Shown: positions 47,951 to 59,661, numbered from the stretch's first letter. The stretch is DNA of 64,000 nucleotides from Gentiana macrophylla (GCA_026214975.1 CM047814.1:19739541-19803540); one strand, 5' to 3'. The notes: generated by a model from the letters alone, not told the origin. Numbers and translations are program-made.

Positions 47951-47980
47951 GAACACGTGCAAAGCACGTGCATTTTGCTA
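47951..47980 (+). mobile_element. Helitron 3' end, + orientation
   Basis: CACGTGC-AAA-GCACGTG forms a 7-bp stem, and CATTTTG then CTAG next to T follow. This is a complete Helitron 3' terminus facing opposite to the one at 39222. No + strand helicase was found between 38933 and here, so the carrier may be non-autonomous. Confidence 0.7.
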
Positions 47981-48190
47981 GTATCATATAAAATAATATA
48001 AATCGTTCAAAAATGGTTTAATGCGAGTACAAAATGTGGGGAAGGACTTCAAGGGAGTTATGATCCGAATTGCCATGATTTTGATTTTAGGGACTCGTGT
48101 TTTCCAGCCTTATAACTCAATATTCCCCACGTATATAATCTCCTTCACTTTTCTCTCATTAAACACAGAGTGAAAATTCTCACACTTTGG

Positions 48191-48193
<3 letters not shown>

Positions 48194-48263
<70 letters not shown>
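48194..48263. repeat. (TA)n microsatellite
   Basis: About 35 uninterrupted TA dinucleotides. The long Ile-Tyr reading here is spurious. Confidence 0.97.
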
Positions 48264-48264
<1 letters not shown>

Positions 48265-49099
48265 CAAACGTCGTTTAGAGGAGGGATTGGGGAAGCTCTT
48301 AATTAGACAAGCCTTTGAAGAATCCCTATTAATAACTCATTTCCTAATCATTCTAAGGTTATGAATTCAAGTTAATTTATTATAACATGATACTCATTTC
48401 CCTAATCACGATGTTCTTAAGAACTGCATACCTCTTGAAACCATCGGGAGCGCACCGAAACTAACTTTCCCCTCGGCCCCTCCCCCGCCCTCTCGTTTAT
48501 ATCTAATATTTCAAGAATTGTTTTAATGTCACATTAAAAAGACGATCATATAGTTAATGCCGCTTTCAAAACACCTCAATATCTACCTTTAGAGGCGTTT
48601 TCACATGCCCTAACGCCTAGATTATTCGGTGCTATATTCACTACCAAAACATCTGGAGAAAAATAAAAGCAAAAACAAACACAAGAATTTTGAAAGGGCA
48701 CATTTCTAGCGGGATTTTTAGCAGTTTACCACTGCTTTTGGGTTGGAATTGTGAGAATACCACCCAAGGCAAAAAACGATTTTGATTCGCGATTTTCTCC
48801 CGCTTTTTTTCACCTTTGTGCACGATCTTAAGTACACCCTTCCCTATTGGGTTCTTCCCAATTAGGGTTTAGTTTGGTTCCAAAACACCTAAAACGCGAA
48901 AATGAGAGTGGTAGATCGACAACACAGTGGTAGCCGCACAAATAGGCTCCCAAAGGAGTGGTAGATCGACAAATGCCCCCATTTCTAGCTCCCCCAACAA
49001 ATAAAAATAAAATAAACAAAACTACTGCTGTTTAATCATAAAATAACATTTAAAACAAAATTACTTAGAATCTGGCTAGGGCATTGCTAGCTAGCATAC

Positions 49100-50356
49100 C
49101 TATGTATGTGGATGTGTAACCGCTCCAAGGAAAAGTATCAATTTGGATTTCTCTTCACGTATCATGAATATGAACGGCTTGTCCACTACAATGGGTACCG
49201 GCGGCCTGCATGGAGCCGATCCCCCCCCTAGCATGCACGTTGCACTTGCAGCCTCGGTCCCTGCTTCATCAACTTTAATAACAGAATTCTGGACTATCTT
49301 ATCCACAAATAGATCCTCATAATCGTACAATTGATGTACTAATAAGGGTGTGTTACAAACTGAAAATTTAACAATGTCAGACAACACATGAGGCAATTTG
49401 TCGGTATGATATTCTATATTGAACTTCGGAATCCAAAGTGGTCTCCCCAAAGCCCGCTCAAGTTTAAAATCTTGATCAAGCAGGATGTTTCCGGAATCAA
49501 TTCTATGTAACAATTCTTGAAACTTATTTGTATCATTGGGATGGAATATGTACATAGACACACCATCACTCTTGTATGGAATCCGAATCAAATCGAAGTT
49601 ATCAAATTTATTATGATAATAGTAATGGCATCCACCCATAAAAGGAACCATCACAGTTTTCCCGTCCAATAACTTGAATTTACGCTTCTCAGTCCGTGTG
49701 GGTTCAAAACGACCAGACCACTTTCCTTTGAAATAGAGAGCATTCAACAACAACAACCGCGTTAGAGGGGTCACATCATTATTGTCTATGATATTAGGCA
49801 CCAACCCTTCTGTTTGTTTTTTCACCCAAGAGTTGACTCTATCTACTACAGCACGACGATCCTTCAATAACATCAACAACAAAAAAGGGTTAATTACATT
49901 TACTATTGGGTAGATCAATGAGTATTATATCATGATCATGAAAAAAAAAAAGGTAAGAATAAGAATATTTACCCCAAATTGAAAATCAACTTGTTCCACA
50001 GTTGCTTTGTACCCTTGTGTAATCAGTTGATGAAAGGAAGGCTGTAAAGGGAATGCCTTATCATGCAAGGCACTGTTCACACACCTAAGGCTAAATCCTT
50101 TGGCCTTATTCATCTGTATCATCTTCTCTATCTTAGAGGGAAGCGGATCGGAATCGGCACCACCGTCTGCCGCCTTATTATTATTCAGCTGAAGAAGATG
50201 GCACAGTTGTTCCGATGCATGCCCCACAAAATTTTTAGCAACCATATTGAGTACAATATTGAAACCCAAAGGGGAGACCACCACATTATTGGCTGTTTTC
50301 TCTTTTAAAACAGCGTTTCTGATGATGGTTCCGGCAACCTTACTGCAAAAATTCAT
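49100..50356 (-). CDS. Serpin 2, two exons, intact
   Basis: The start is taken at the ATG at 50356 (MNFCSKVAGTIIRN), which aligns with the starts of the other copies. Exon 1 is 50356-49973 (128 codons, donor GTAAAT) and exon 2 is 49861-49100. The intron is 111 bp and the predicted protein 381 aa. Signatures: SPLGFNIVLN, NALYFKGKW, YIFHPND (Leu-Pro replaced by His-Pro), IPKFNIEY, DEAGTEAASATC, DKPFIFMIRE, LFLGAVTHP. By spacing from P15 Gly, P1 is Ser with MLGGG before and APCRPP after. The loop thus differs from serpin 1 although the rest is highly similar. A protease inhibitor role is the family expectation. There is no signal peptide. The stop codon TAG is followed by GTATG. Confidence 0.92.
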
Positions 50357-50447
50357 CCTCGAGATAGGTTCGTTCAATTAACACTGTTGCTACGATCACC
50401 GGTTGGAAGGTTTGGAAAAAACAAATTTTTTTTTAAGCACAGAACGT

Positions 50448-50456
50448 AAACCCTAA
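50448..50456. promoter_or_regulatory. Telo-box-like motif upstream of serpin 2
   Basis: AAACCCTAA lies about 95 bp upstream of the ATG. The same 9-mer is found about 95 bp upstream of serpin 4. Known in plant promoters, but short enough to occur by chance. Confidence 0.35.
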
Positions 50457-50701
50457 TACTGTCTATAAGCCTTGTGAAGAAGATGATATCAAATCATTCA
50501 CAAAAGGATACAGTTACAACTTACAAGGGGTTTCGGATTTTCCAATTTATGGCACATAGAATGAAGCTATCATTCAAGAAAACAAATCTCTTCCCATAAT
50601 ATTATATTACCTAAAATATATATACCCAAATATTCCACCATCAATTCTTAGTATCAATTCATATCCCAATAATATATATGTAATGTAATTGACTTAGACT
50701 T

Positions 50702-50716
50702 ACTTGGCCCCCAAGT
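50702..50716. promoter_or_regulatory. Conserved upstream inverted repeat, serpin 2
   Basis: ACTTGGCCCCCAAGT is identical to the box of serpin 1, with the same ACTT before it. It lies about 350 bp upstream of the ATG, further than in other copies; the leader here has extra sequence. Confidence 0.5.
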
Positions 50717-50929
50717 TCATGAAATATTGCCTTGGTGCTAACACAACATTTGGTATCTCTCAACCAATATTTACGGATCATGCACGGCGTGACGGCGACT
50801 TTGTTGGGTGGTTAATATCAGAAAAGATTCTTTTACCATATGTATATGAGTAATGATACGAGCACAACAGTTATGCCACAACGGTGATCTTGACCGTTGA
50901 TCATAATGTGCTTATATATATATATATAT

Positions 50930-51210
50930 TTTGGGGGTTTGGTGCGCGGAATATTATAAGTGGAATGAAAAAGGTTAAACATTGGTTATTTATCTTAAAC
51001 ATTGGGTTAAACATTGGTTTTTTTTTTTTTTTTGGCTTAAACCTTCGTATCCGGAACTCTCTGATTTGACTAATCCAGAGTTCGGTCTGGATCGTGCCTG
51101 CAGAGTCCGACTCTTACTCAGGGCTAAGGTATGACCAATAGCTTTTTCAACATGACGCCTCAGAGGAGAATCGAACCGATTGCCTCTCTAGACATTATCA
51201 AGTCACTATA
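50930..51210. repeat. Repeat shared with the upstream region of serpin 4
   Basis: ACTCAGGG..TAAGG.., TTTTCAACATGACGC, TCA(G)AGGA.AATCGAA and CATT.TCAAGT phrases match about 61680-61860 in order and orientation. Both copies lie about 0.7 kb upstream of a serpin ATG. It may be part of a duplicated block or a dispersed repeat family. Confidence 0.5.
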
Positions 51211-51837
51211 GTGGGTTTTATTACACAATAAAACTATCACTGATCCTTGATTCATTTTCCATAAAAAAAGACTGTGTTTTATCCTCGTGGGATATTTTGA
51301 ATCATCCGAAATAAGTCCTTTAGGACAGTGTCTTTTGACATGTTCACAATAGTATGTTCTGTCGTTGTTCGAGTTAGCTTTTAAGGATATCGTTGCTCGT
51401 TCGTGTATCGATTATGAAGATGGTTATTTGTTTGTGGCATCGCTCGGAGCAAATATTACAACAGAAAGTCAATTTTCCGTTAAATATTTTCCCTCCTCCG
51501 TCAAGTGGACAGCTTAGGCGAGCCCTGTGAAGCCCGGAAACAATTCGGCACTCTATTGTGCTTCATCTTCTGTAACATTTCTTAGTTCGGTTGCGGTTTT
51601 CAGTGTTTCTAGGCATATTACGTACCAGACTGAAAGATCTTTTTTGTGAACAATAAGATCCGGTAGGGTTTAACTAGTTTTCTCATGAAGAAAGTGATAA
51701 CAACAATAAGGTAACATGGATTTTGTCAATTGTATTAAGTTTTTGTTTTCTTTTTTGCATGCAATATGATTCCGTGAATTACGTGTTATTGTTGTTAATT
51801 ATGAATCAAACATTTAGCCGATTAAGATCGTAACTTG

Positions 51838-51960
51838 TTTTTTTTTACATCACTTTCATTAAAGGATTTGCCAAAAATGAATCCAACCAAAAGAGCAGGC
51901 TAGGCCCAAGAGCGCTACAAAACTAAAACAAACAACAAGTAAAGCATAGCTGATAATACT
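51838..51960 (-). mobile_element. LINE 3' tail remnant
   Basis: On the minus strand, AAATGATGTAAAAAAAAAC-type tail sequence follows CCTTTAATGAAAG. No coding part. The next LINE (+) starts shortly after. Confidence 0.35.
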
Positions 51961-52039
51961 GAAAATCGCAACCGAACTAAGAATTGTTACAGAAGACGAA
52001 GCACAATACAGTATCCATCATGTCAGGCCGAAAAGCCTT

Positions 52040-52927
52040 GATGGTCTTGGGATAAGAAAGGCACGAGATATGAATATCGCACTCCTGGCTAAACTTGTTT
52101 GGCAGCTTCTGACGGACAATGATAAACTTTGGGTTCAGCTTTTGCGGAAAAAATATGGCTCACCTCTTGATCCTCCTAAGCCAGGGTGTTCATTTATTTG
52201 GCGGCATATTTGCTATGCAGCAAATGAACTAAGGGATGCAGTATCTCTAGATGATGAAGGCCGACCCAATTGGAAACCATCTGCCTCGGGTAAATTTTCT
52301 GTCAGCTCCGCTTACTCTGAAATTCGTAGTGCTTCACTCCCCTCAGGGCCTGCGGACGTGAGTTGGAAGCATATTTGGAGCATCAAAGGTCCCCTTCGTG
52401 GTAATCTCCTTCTCTGGCAAATCCGCCATGATTCCCTCCCGACAGCAGCTACTCTTTGCCAACATCACATCATTGATTCAGACACGTGTGCCACTTGCCA
52501 ATGCCATCGAGAAACGGGCATCCATTCTTTACGTGACTGCAGTTGGGCAAAGAGATTGTGGAGAAATGTTGTTCACCCGCATTGTTGGCAGGAGTTCACA
52601 TCCATTCACGAAACTCCCCGATGGCTTCACACTTGTTTGAGCAAAAATATGTACAAGAAAGACAACTTAGAGTTTTAGAGATATCTTTTTAGAGAACTCA
52701 TTCTCAGTATATGGTATTGGCGAAATGAAGTCCTCCATGCGAGCGATAATCAGAAACCCCCGGTGGAGGTGCTCCTATCCCAAGCGATTCGAAAATCTCA
52801 CGAACTTAGATTGGCCTGGTAGACTTAATTTGTTTCTGTAACTTAGTTCTACTATCTCTTGCATAGTTGTAAATGTTCTATTGAACTCTTTTTACACGTT
52901 GTTTATAAATAAAGATCTCCTTTCAAC

Positions 52928-52956
<29 letters not shown>
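52040..52956 (+). mobile_element. L1 LINE, 5'-truncated, + strand, with poly(A)
   Basis: The coding part is the C-terminal end of ORF2: LMVLG-like linker, then MNIALLAKLVWQLLTDNDKLW, GKFSVSSAYSEIRS and SWKHIWSIKGPLRGNLLLWQ. The zf-RVT segment CATCQCHRETGIHSLRDCSWAKRLW follows, ending about 52675. RNase-like text continues out of frame to about 52820. A 28-base poly(A) lies at 52928-52955. 5' truncation and poly(A) are the standard LINE insertion signature. Confidence 0.88.
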
Positions 52957-52958
<2 letters not shown>

Positions 52959-53720
52959 GATAATCAAATATCCATAACATCATAGGGGTTGGACTTCCAC
53001 TTGAGCCAATCACAATCGAGATGTCTAGACTTCGCACAAATCCAATTGAAAGTAGAGATTTGCGCAGCTTGAAAAATATCATCGGGGGAGCAGAGTTTGT
53101 CATTAAATACAATAGGATTTCTTCTAAGCCGCAACATGAACCTCTTCTTATTATTGACATGAGCAGAAGCCAAACAAGCCAAATCAACAAGGGAAGAAAC
53201 AGACACAAACTGCAGACCGCACCAAGAAGAAAAGAGCATTCACGCATGATGAGAAGAGGAGCAATGCAGTAAAAAAGATGGATTAAATCCTCATCAACCA
53301 ATTGGCAAAATGGACGAAGAGAGTTTAACTTTCCAACTCCGCGCCGAGCCAAATTTGACTTTGTAGGCAACCGATCCATTAAGCATCTCCAGAAGAAAAG
53401 AACTACTTCTTTGGTACCAAATTGTTCCACATGAAGTGCCACGAAGGAGCAGCCAAATGCCCGAAAAAACGGTATCGAGGATATATCTATAGGTTTTGAA
53501 AGAAAATTTACCATCCTTGCTTAACATCCATCTAGGCGTATCGGGAGTACCTGCAATGACACAATAAGGGCTCAGAAGAGCCTCCAAGACTCCAAGTCAA
53601 TTGATTCAGGAAACTCCCTCCCTCTAACTTCCCTTCTCCAACACCACTTCCACTCCCATTCACTCCCTTCCCACCCTCCCATATCTTTGACCAAGCAACC
53701 CTATTGCACTCCAACTTGCT
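52957..53720 (-). mobile_element. L1 LINE fragment, minus strand, abutting the previous poly(A)
   Basis: Minus frames show GTPDTPRWMLSKDGKFSFKTY (53560-53480), then LFFWRCLMDRLPTKSNLARRGV and PFCQLVDEDLIHLFYCIAP (53430-53270), the zf-RVT part of ORF2. GSSGSPTPMMLWIFDYQ follows near 53000. Two frameshifts. Its left end lies exactly at the poly(A) of the + strand LINE, giving a tail-to-tail pair. Confidence 0.8.
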
Positions 53721-55030
53721 ATAGTTGGAGAATTTTGTGCGAAAACTTGCTGATACTGTGTAGTACTGTTGTTATGTCGAAAAACGCACTGCCAACTGTT
53801 TCAGGCGGCTAGCCTAGGCAGGCTTGCTCTTGCCTAAGCAAGCCAGTCAAAATACTATAGTCTTTTCCAGATTATTTAATCTATTAATTGGTTTATCTTG
53901 CTGAGTAAATCAATATTTTTCTAGAAGAAAAAAAACGAATCTGAAGTAATGGAATTAACCTATCGTGAATAAATGTGGAAATAATTATGGAATTAATTAT
54001 GAAAGGGAGGCTTCCAAACAATGTCATTAACCAAACCTTTCCCAATAATTGGCCAAAACATGAGCTACACTATTCAAGTTTCTATCAATATAGGTGATAT
54101 TACTAAACGAAAAAAAGACCATGAGTTTCTTGATGTCATCAATAACTATTTTAGCATCCCTACTCATTTGTTTGGGTGTAGAGTTTAAGGATCCTCCCAT
54201 TCATCCCGATTACAACACACTTTTGTACCATTGAATTGATTAGGATTCGGAACCTATTGATCGATTCCTACAGGTCTGATAAAGATCAAAGGTGTATAAG
54301 TGTGTTGTGGTATTTTGCTGTGACAATTTTGTTGTGGCAGAAACATTAGTTAACTATCAAAATGCACACCATGTGGTCCAAATCAAGTGACTAGAATTCC
54401 CATATTACACAAAGTTCCACCCTTATAATAATCCCCAAAATATACCAGAGTCCATCACCAATAAGCATACCAAAAGCCTAAACATAAGCACCTCAAAATA
54501 GTCTAGTTGTCTGTCTAGCTGTTAACTGCAAGCATAAACATGTACACCAAAGCCACAAAGTTGACCAAAACACTTGTTATATTTAAACCCCACTAAGTTA
54601 CTTAACCAAAACACTTGTTATATCTAAACCACTTAGTCAATCAAAACACAGTCATTCATTCACAGCCTCCAAGCCACAAGTCATTCCCAGCAGCCACTGC
54701 TCACACAAATCCCCTGTAAATGATATAGTGACATGTTAGGATCAATCGCAAAGGTCCAGTCATTCCCAACTTCCAACTTTTACTTTAATTTGAAAGGTCC
54801 AGTCAATCCTTATTGCGAAGTACGTTACATACAATATTCTCAAGTGGAAACTATTTAAAGAAAGTATACACAAATTACCAATCAACAGACATTGTTTCTT
54901 TCTATGTAAATCTGTCTTCCAAATCACCATGTGTATTTTCTGTACATGTATCACTATTGTGCTACGATAATAATTAGGAAAACAAAGCATGGTTAGGCAT
55001 GTGTGTACTAAAAAAGAAGGATGAATCACA
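53721..55030. other. Intergenic DNA downstream of serpin 3
   Basis: No gene is supported. CCAAAACACTTGTTATAT is repeated at 54567-54584 and 54606-54623. About 54660-54790 (CATTCCCAGCAGCCAC...) resembles 20575-20660 downstream of serpin 1. Confidence 0.5.
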
Positions 55031-55036
55031 ACATAC

Positions 55037-56634
55037 CTATGTACGTGGATGTGTAACCGCTCCAAACAAAAGTGCCAATTGGGATTTCTCTTCAAGTATC
55101 ATGAATAAGAATGGTCTGTCCACTACTATTGGTGGCGGTGCATATGGAGGTGCTCCACATAGTGTCAGGCACGTTGCACTCGCAGCCTCAGTCCCTGCTT
55201 CATCAACTCTAATTGCAGAATTCTGGAGTATGTTACCCACAAACAGACCCTCATCGTACGGTTGATGTACTATATTATCACCAAAGAAGGATGCTATTTT
55301 AATACACAGACCCTCAACGGACGGTGGATGTACTATATTATCATCAGCTAAAAAGGCTGCCATTCTCATAGAATATTTTACAGTGCTGTTTAAGACGTCA
55401 GGCAATTTTTCGGTTTGGTATTCTATATTGAACTTAGGAATCAAAAGTTTTCTGCCATTAGACGGCTCAACCTCCTTAAAACCTTGATGAAGGAAATTAT
55501 CAGCATCGATTAGATATAACGCTTCTTGAAACTTAAATTCTTCAGTAGGAAGGAAGATGTACATAGATACATCATTGTTACTGTATGGAATCTTGATCAC
55601 ATCAAAGTAACTAATCTTTGTGTGATAGAAGTGCTGGCAGCCGCTCATAAAAGGAACCATCACAGTTTTCCCATCCAATAATTGAAACTCGCGGTCCTTA
55701 GTCCATTCGGGATTAAAAGGATCAGACCATTTCCCTTTGAAACAAAGAGCATTCACCAACAGCAGCTGTGTGAGAGAGGTTACACCATCATTGCATGTGA
55801 TATTAGGCACCAGCCCTTCTGTTTGTTTTTTAACCCAAGAGTTAACGCTATCCACTATAGCACGACGATCCTTCAAAATAAATCATCAAAAACAACAAAA
55901 AGTAATTTAAATAATCTATTAATGCATTGGAATGAAACTCGTATTTTCACTAAGTATTTGTGTGTCTGTACATAAAACATCCCCATTTATCAATCCATAT
56001 CTATCCACAATAAGGAACTGAACTGGAGTGTACAGAAATGTGTAGCAACAAAATTTGAAGGCAATGACAAATAGATTTCAAAGAAAATGATATAAATATA
56101 GTTGCTACAGGGAACAAACAATTGTGTAAAGCATGCATTTGACAAACAATCTTTAATCATAAAATATTCATGAATAGAAAATTTCCCCTGTTCAAGAAAA
56201 TAGAATTAAAAATTGGAACAAAAGAATAAGAAATAAGAAAAGGTAAGGAGATTTTCCCCAAATTGATCAACTTCTTCCACAGCTGCTTTGTAGTTTTGTG
56301 TAACCAGTTGATGAAAGGAAGGTTGTAATGGGAACGCCTTGTCATGCAAAGCCTTGTTCACACACCTCATACTAAATCCATCTGCCGCATTCATCTTTAA
56401 CATCTTCTCTATCTTGGAGGGAAGCGGATCGGAATCAGCCACGCCGGCCGCCTTACTATTCAGCTGAAGAAGACCGCACAGGTGCTCCGATGAAGGCCCA
56501 GTCAAATTCTTAGCAAGCATATTGAGTACAATATTGAAACCCAAAGGGGAGACGACCACATTATCGGCTGTTTTCTCTTTTATTAAAATAGCGTTTCTGA
56601 TTAGGGTTCCGGCTACCTTAGCGCAAAAGTTCAT
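55037..56634 (-). CDS. Serpin 3, two exons, splice donor lost, internal duplication
   Basis: The ATG is at 56634 (MNFCAKVAGTLIRN). Exon 1 would end at 56257 after 126 codons, where copies 1 and 2 have GT. Here the dinucleotide is GA (56256-56255), and translation reads on to a stop at 56206. Exon 2 is 55870-55037 (277 aa). Signatures: SPLGFNIVLN, NALCFKGKW (Tyr to Cys), MYIFLP, IPKFNIEYQ, RVDEAGTEAASATC, DRPFLFMILEE, and LLFGAVTHP (FLG to LFG). A 63-bp duplication (near 55246-55371) adds about 21 residues before the hinge. By spacing P1 is Ala, with TLCG before and PPYAPPP after. It may be a pseudogene, or use another donor such as GTTCCA further on. Confidence 0.75.
55246..55371. repeat. 63-bp tandem duplication within serpin 3 exon 2
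   Basis: GACCCTCATCGTACGGTTGA and GACCCTCAACGGACGGTGGA start 63 bases apart, each followed by TGTACTATATTATCA. The frame is kept. The copies have diverged at several positions, so it is not an assembly stutter. Confidence 0.88.
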
Positions 56635-56714
56635 CCTCTTGAGCTGGGACAAAAAAAAATTACACTGTCTAGTGTCTATACTACATAAACCTAAATCCTA
56701 TTAAAATAAACTTT

Positions 56715-56729
56715 ACTTGGCCACCAAGT
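56715..56729. promoter_or_regulatory. Conserved upstream inverted repeat, serpin 3
   Basis: ACTTGGCCACCAAGT keeps both 6-bp arms and changes only the spacer (CCA). It lies about 80 bp upstream of the ATG. Confidence 0.5.
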
Positions 56730-56959
56730 ACGGAAAATCCTTCTTTCATTCCACAAAACAATTTTCTGAAACACCCACCCCACCCCCACCCTATGTCTGG
56801 AAATATTTATGTGGTGTCTCCATATGTGTGGAGATACCGTGTAGTTTAATATGAACTACACAACTTCATTTATATTTAAATTGTGTGGTTCTGATCGTTT
56901 TATCCGTTACTTCACTTCGTCCCCTCACCACACAAGTATTTGTCGTGATATGCACTGGT

Positions 56960-57760
56960 CCATGACCAACCTAAAATTTATGTGTGACATTTAATTATGT
57001 ATATTGCCGTCCTCAAGCATTCCCTCCAAAGTCATGATGTCACGTTCTTGATATGTAATATACTTTTACATGTTCCACGTAATTTATGTTATACCATTTT
57101 GTTGTGGTGTATTTGAATACGTAAATTATTGTCTTGCATTCATAAAGATAGTTTGTGAATTCATTTGACGTGTATTCTCCTCCATTATAAGTTGGTAAGA
57201 ACTTGATTAACCGTGTGGTCTCACTTTCCAATTTTATTTTATTTTTTTCTCTTTGAAAGCCTTGAATTTATTGAATGCCTCGGATTTTTCTTTAAGAAAG
57301 TCCACCCAAACATATATCATGAAAAATCATTGATATCTTCTTGCATTGTCAATGGAGAGTTGCTTGATTGGACCAAAGACGTCGGAGTGTATTTGCACTA
57401 GAGGTACCTTGGCTGCTGTAAACTATGAGTCTTCATATATTGATGTGTTTTTCTATAATATATATATATATATGTATATATATATATTGGCACCTGCACT
57501 GCACATATTGTATCATTACCACCAACTAATTCCCAGAGATATTGGCCATGCAAATAAAATTTAAACCGAGTGCTCCAATTGACATAGTTTTTGTATGTAA
57601 GCTTTTCAATGCTACACATACCCCAATCCTCCAAAGTCGGCAATGTTCTTCAACCTTTGCTTCTTGGATCCTTGATCTTAGCCACGACCTCTAACGGGGT
57701 CTTCATATACTACATAAGAATATCGTCGTACTTGGTCTCTGACCAAAAAACATATACATC
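56960..57760 (-). pseudogene. Ty1/copia gag and integrase fragments
   Basis: On the minus strand, KLTYKNYVNWSTRFKFYLHG followed by LWELVGGNDT (about 57600-57505) is copia gag N-terminus. LVQIHSDVFGPIKQLSI (about 57415-57350) and YNGGEYTSNEFTNYL (about 57195-57140) are the integrase core, with the second catalytic Asp changed to Tyr. A (TA)n insertion interrupts at 57460-57488. Strongly deleted. Confidence 0.75.
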
Positions 57761-58007
57761 ATCCACTCTTATTTGGTAACAAGGAAAGACACACTCTTCT
57801 CAAACACTCTTATTTTTCCTTATTTTACAAATGATCTTCCGCCTATGGATATTCCTTATACACAGCTAAGTGCAGTAGGAATTTGCGAGTTAGTTACGTA
57901 CTTTAGGTTAAGTATTAAAAGAAGAGTAATGATACATGCACACAATCACTCATACACAGCTAAGATTGACTACTGAAGAACCCTCCAGGTTGTAGCTGCC
58001 ATATCAT

Positions 58008-58045
58008 ACTCCCTCCGTCTCAAAACACTTGACCACTGTCAGAAT
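58008..58045 (+). mobile_element. Stowaway-like MITE end
   Basis: CTCCCTCCGTCTCAAAACAC is the common Stowaway (Tc1/mariner) tip. The other end was not found; sequence continues without an ORF to 58560. Confidence 0.45.
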
Positions 58046-58559
58046 TCAACCTCGGTCCCCGCCACCGCCAGGACTTTACACCGAACCACCGTCAGACTAC
58101 GTGACTGGACCACCGGACTAAAACGAACTTAAGAAATGAAGAGAAAACACAAAGGAAATATCTTTCTCCCAAACACTGGCTTTTCTAACAGCGACTGCTT
58201 TGGGAACGAGAAAAAAAAAAAAAGCATTAAGTCGGAAATCAACAAAAGAAGAGTGATTTAATTTAAACACACTTCATCCACACAAAAAGTCACATAAACT
58301 AAATCGAAAAGTTGACATTAATATTTTTTTTTTCATTGCAACCATCGAATGATTTGGATTATTTGTGTGCACACTTTTTGTTGTCAAATTATGTGAATAA
58401 GTAATTTTCCATCAACAAAACCGCGGCACGAAAAAAGAAATTCCAAGTAACCCAACAAGCTGAGGCCAAGAAAGCCTCCATCTCCGGCAAGCTTCCGATC
58501 CCTCATCCAAGCAGAGCAATTGATGTAACCATCCCAACAGGAGCTTTAGATCTTGACAA

Positions 58560-58937
58560 ACTTCAAAATACCAAACAGATATTTAGTGTTTTTTTCTTTT
58601 CTTTTTTTCCAGAAACGAAAGGAGATTTTATAAACCATCAACCTGAAAAAGTTACACAGGATTAATAGTGAGTTCCCCTAGCCATTTCCTCCTCATGTTT
58701 TGCATCATTGATTCATGAGGGGAAGTATCCGGTCCAAACGGCCGGATTAACAAGCATCTTAACAAAAGAGGTAACACGATGACTAACTATATTAACGCTT
58801 CTACTAACATGTACAATCTTACAAAGAGCAAAACTTGATATCAGATTTTGGATATCCTTAATTAAGATGAATACATCCTTTGAAGGTTCTTGGGCCTGCA
58901 AAATCATCTTGAGGCCGGGGTGAGAGAGTGAAAACAA
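58560..58937 (-). pseudogene. LINE-associated RNase H-like fragment
   Basis: The minus frame 58937-58713 shows LISSFALCKIVHVSRSVNIVSHRVTSF and PAVWTGYFPS. This matches the end of the RVT_3 RNase H-like domain in plant LINEs (V.R..N..AH.LA...., VW..D.P). A downstream A-rich stretch at 58590-58620 suggests the 3' tail. Confidence 0.6.
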
Positions 58938-58977
58938 ATTACATTAATTAATTATATTCAATAGGTGTTATTGTCAT

Positions 58978-59010
58978 TAAAGTCAAAGTATCAATTTAGA
59001 TTTCTCTTCC
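58978..59010 (-). pseudogene. Serpin 3'-end relic
   Basis: AAAGTATCAATTTAGATTTC followed by TCTTCCCC equals the end of serpin exon 2 (serpin 4 at about 59694-59720 has AAAAGTATCAATTTAGATTT and CTCTTCAC). Only about 30 bp are retained. It may mark the edge of an old tandem duplication. Confidence 0.45.
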
Positions 59011-59019
59011 CCTACATGT

Positions 59020-59660
59020 AACACCCTTGGGTCAACGTACTCAAAGTCGTACTTGCTTAATCCACACGTGACGCTCTTTAGTCAATGCACACATATATAG
59101 TCATACTTTGCAACGCCATATATATATATATAGAACTTGGGCCCGGGTCCGGCGCCGCTTTAGCTTAAAAAAATCCATTAACAACTTAGCTAGACATTTT
59201 GTTCTCGTTTGTCCTAAAATGTTTAACCTAAACTGCAATATCCATTATGTATATCTCAACTCATATTTTTTACAAAAGCTAACATGAGTGGTGTCAATAA
59301 TCTTCTGATTGTCTTTGGAAGAATTATTTGTGCATCGAATTTAATTTGTAAAAAGCAAAAACACCACAAAAGGTCGGTCTTTAAAAGTAAAGAGAAATCC
59401 AAGTCCTTACAAAATGAAGTTTACTAACATATATAAAAAGTTTTGATGGGATCTGGTGCAATAACATATTTGATAAAATATGATATTTCTGCGCCCCCAA
59501 TCTTACCATAAAAATTGATAGAAACGTCCAGCATTCAGCTTCAATCAACAATGCTGATGTTTCATGAAAACAAAGAGGAGAAAAACTTATTTGAATCTGG
59601 CTAGCTAGCTAGGGCATTGCCCTTAAAGTATAGGATGATGAATTCGAGCAGATATACATA
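59020..59660. other. Intergenic DNA downstream of serpin 4
   Basis: No gene. AGGGCATTGC with CTAGCTAG near 59610 is also present next to serpin 2 (about 49078-49095), so the 3' flanks are related. Confidence 0.5.
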
Positions 59661-59661
59661 C

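Noticed and set aside
48170..48364. Ile-Tyr repeat protein frame
   Set aside because: Spurious reading of the (TA)n microsatellite.
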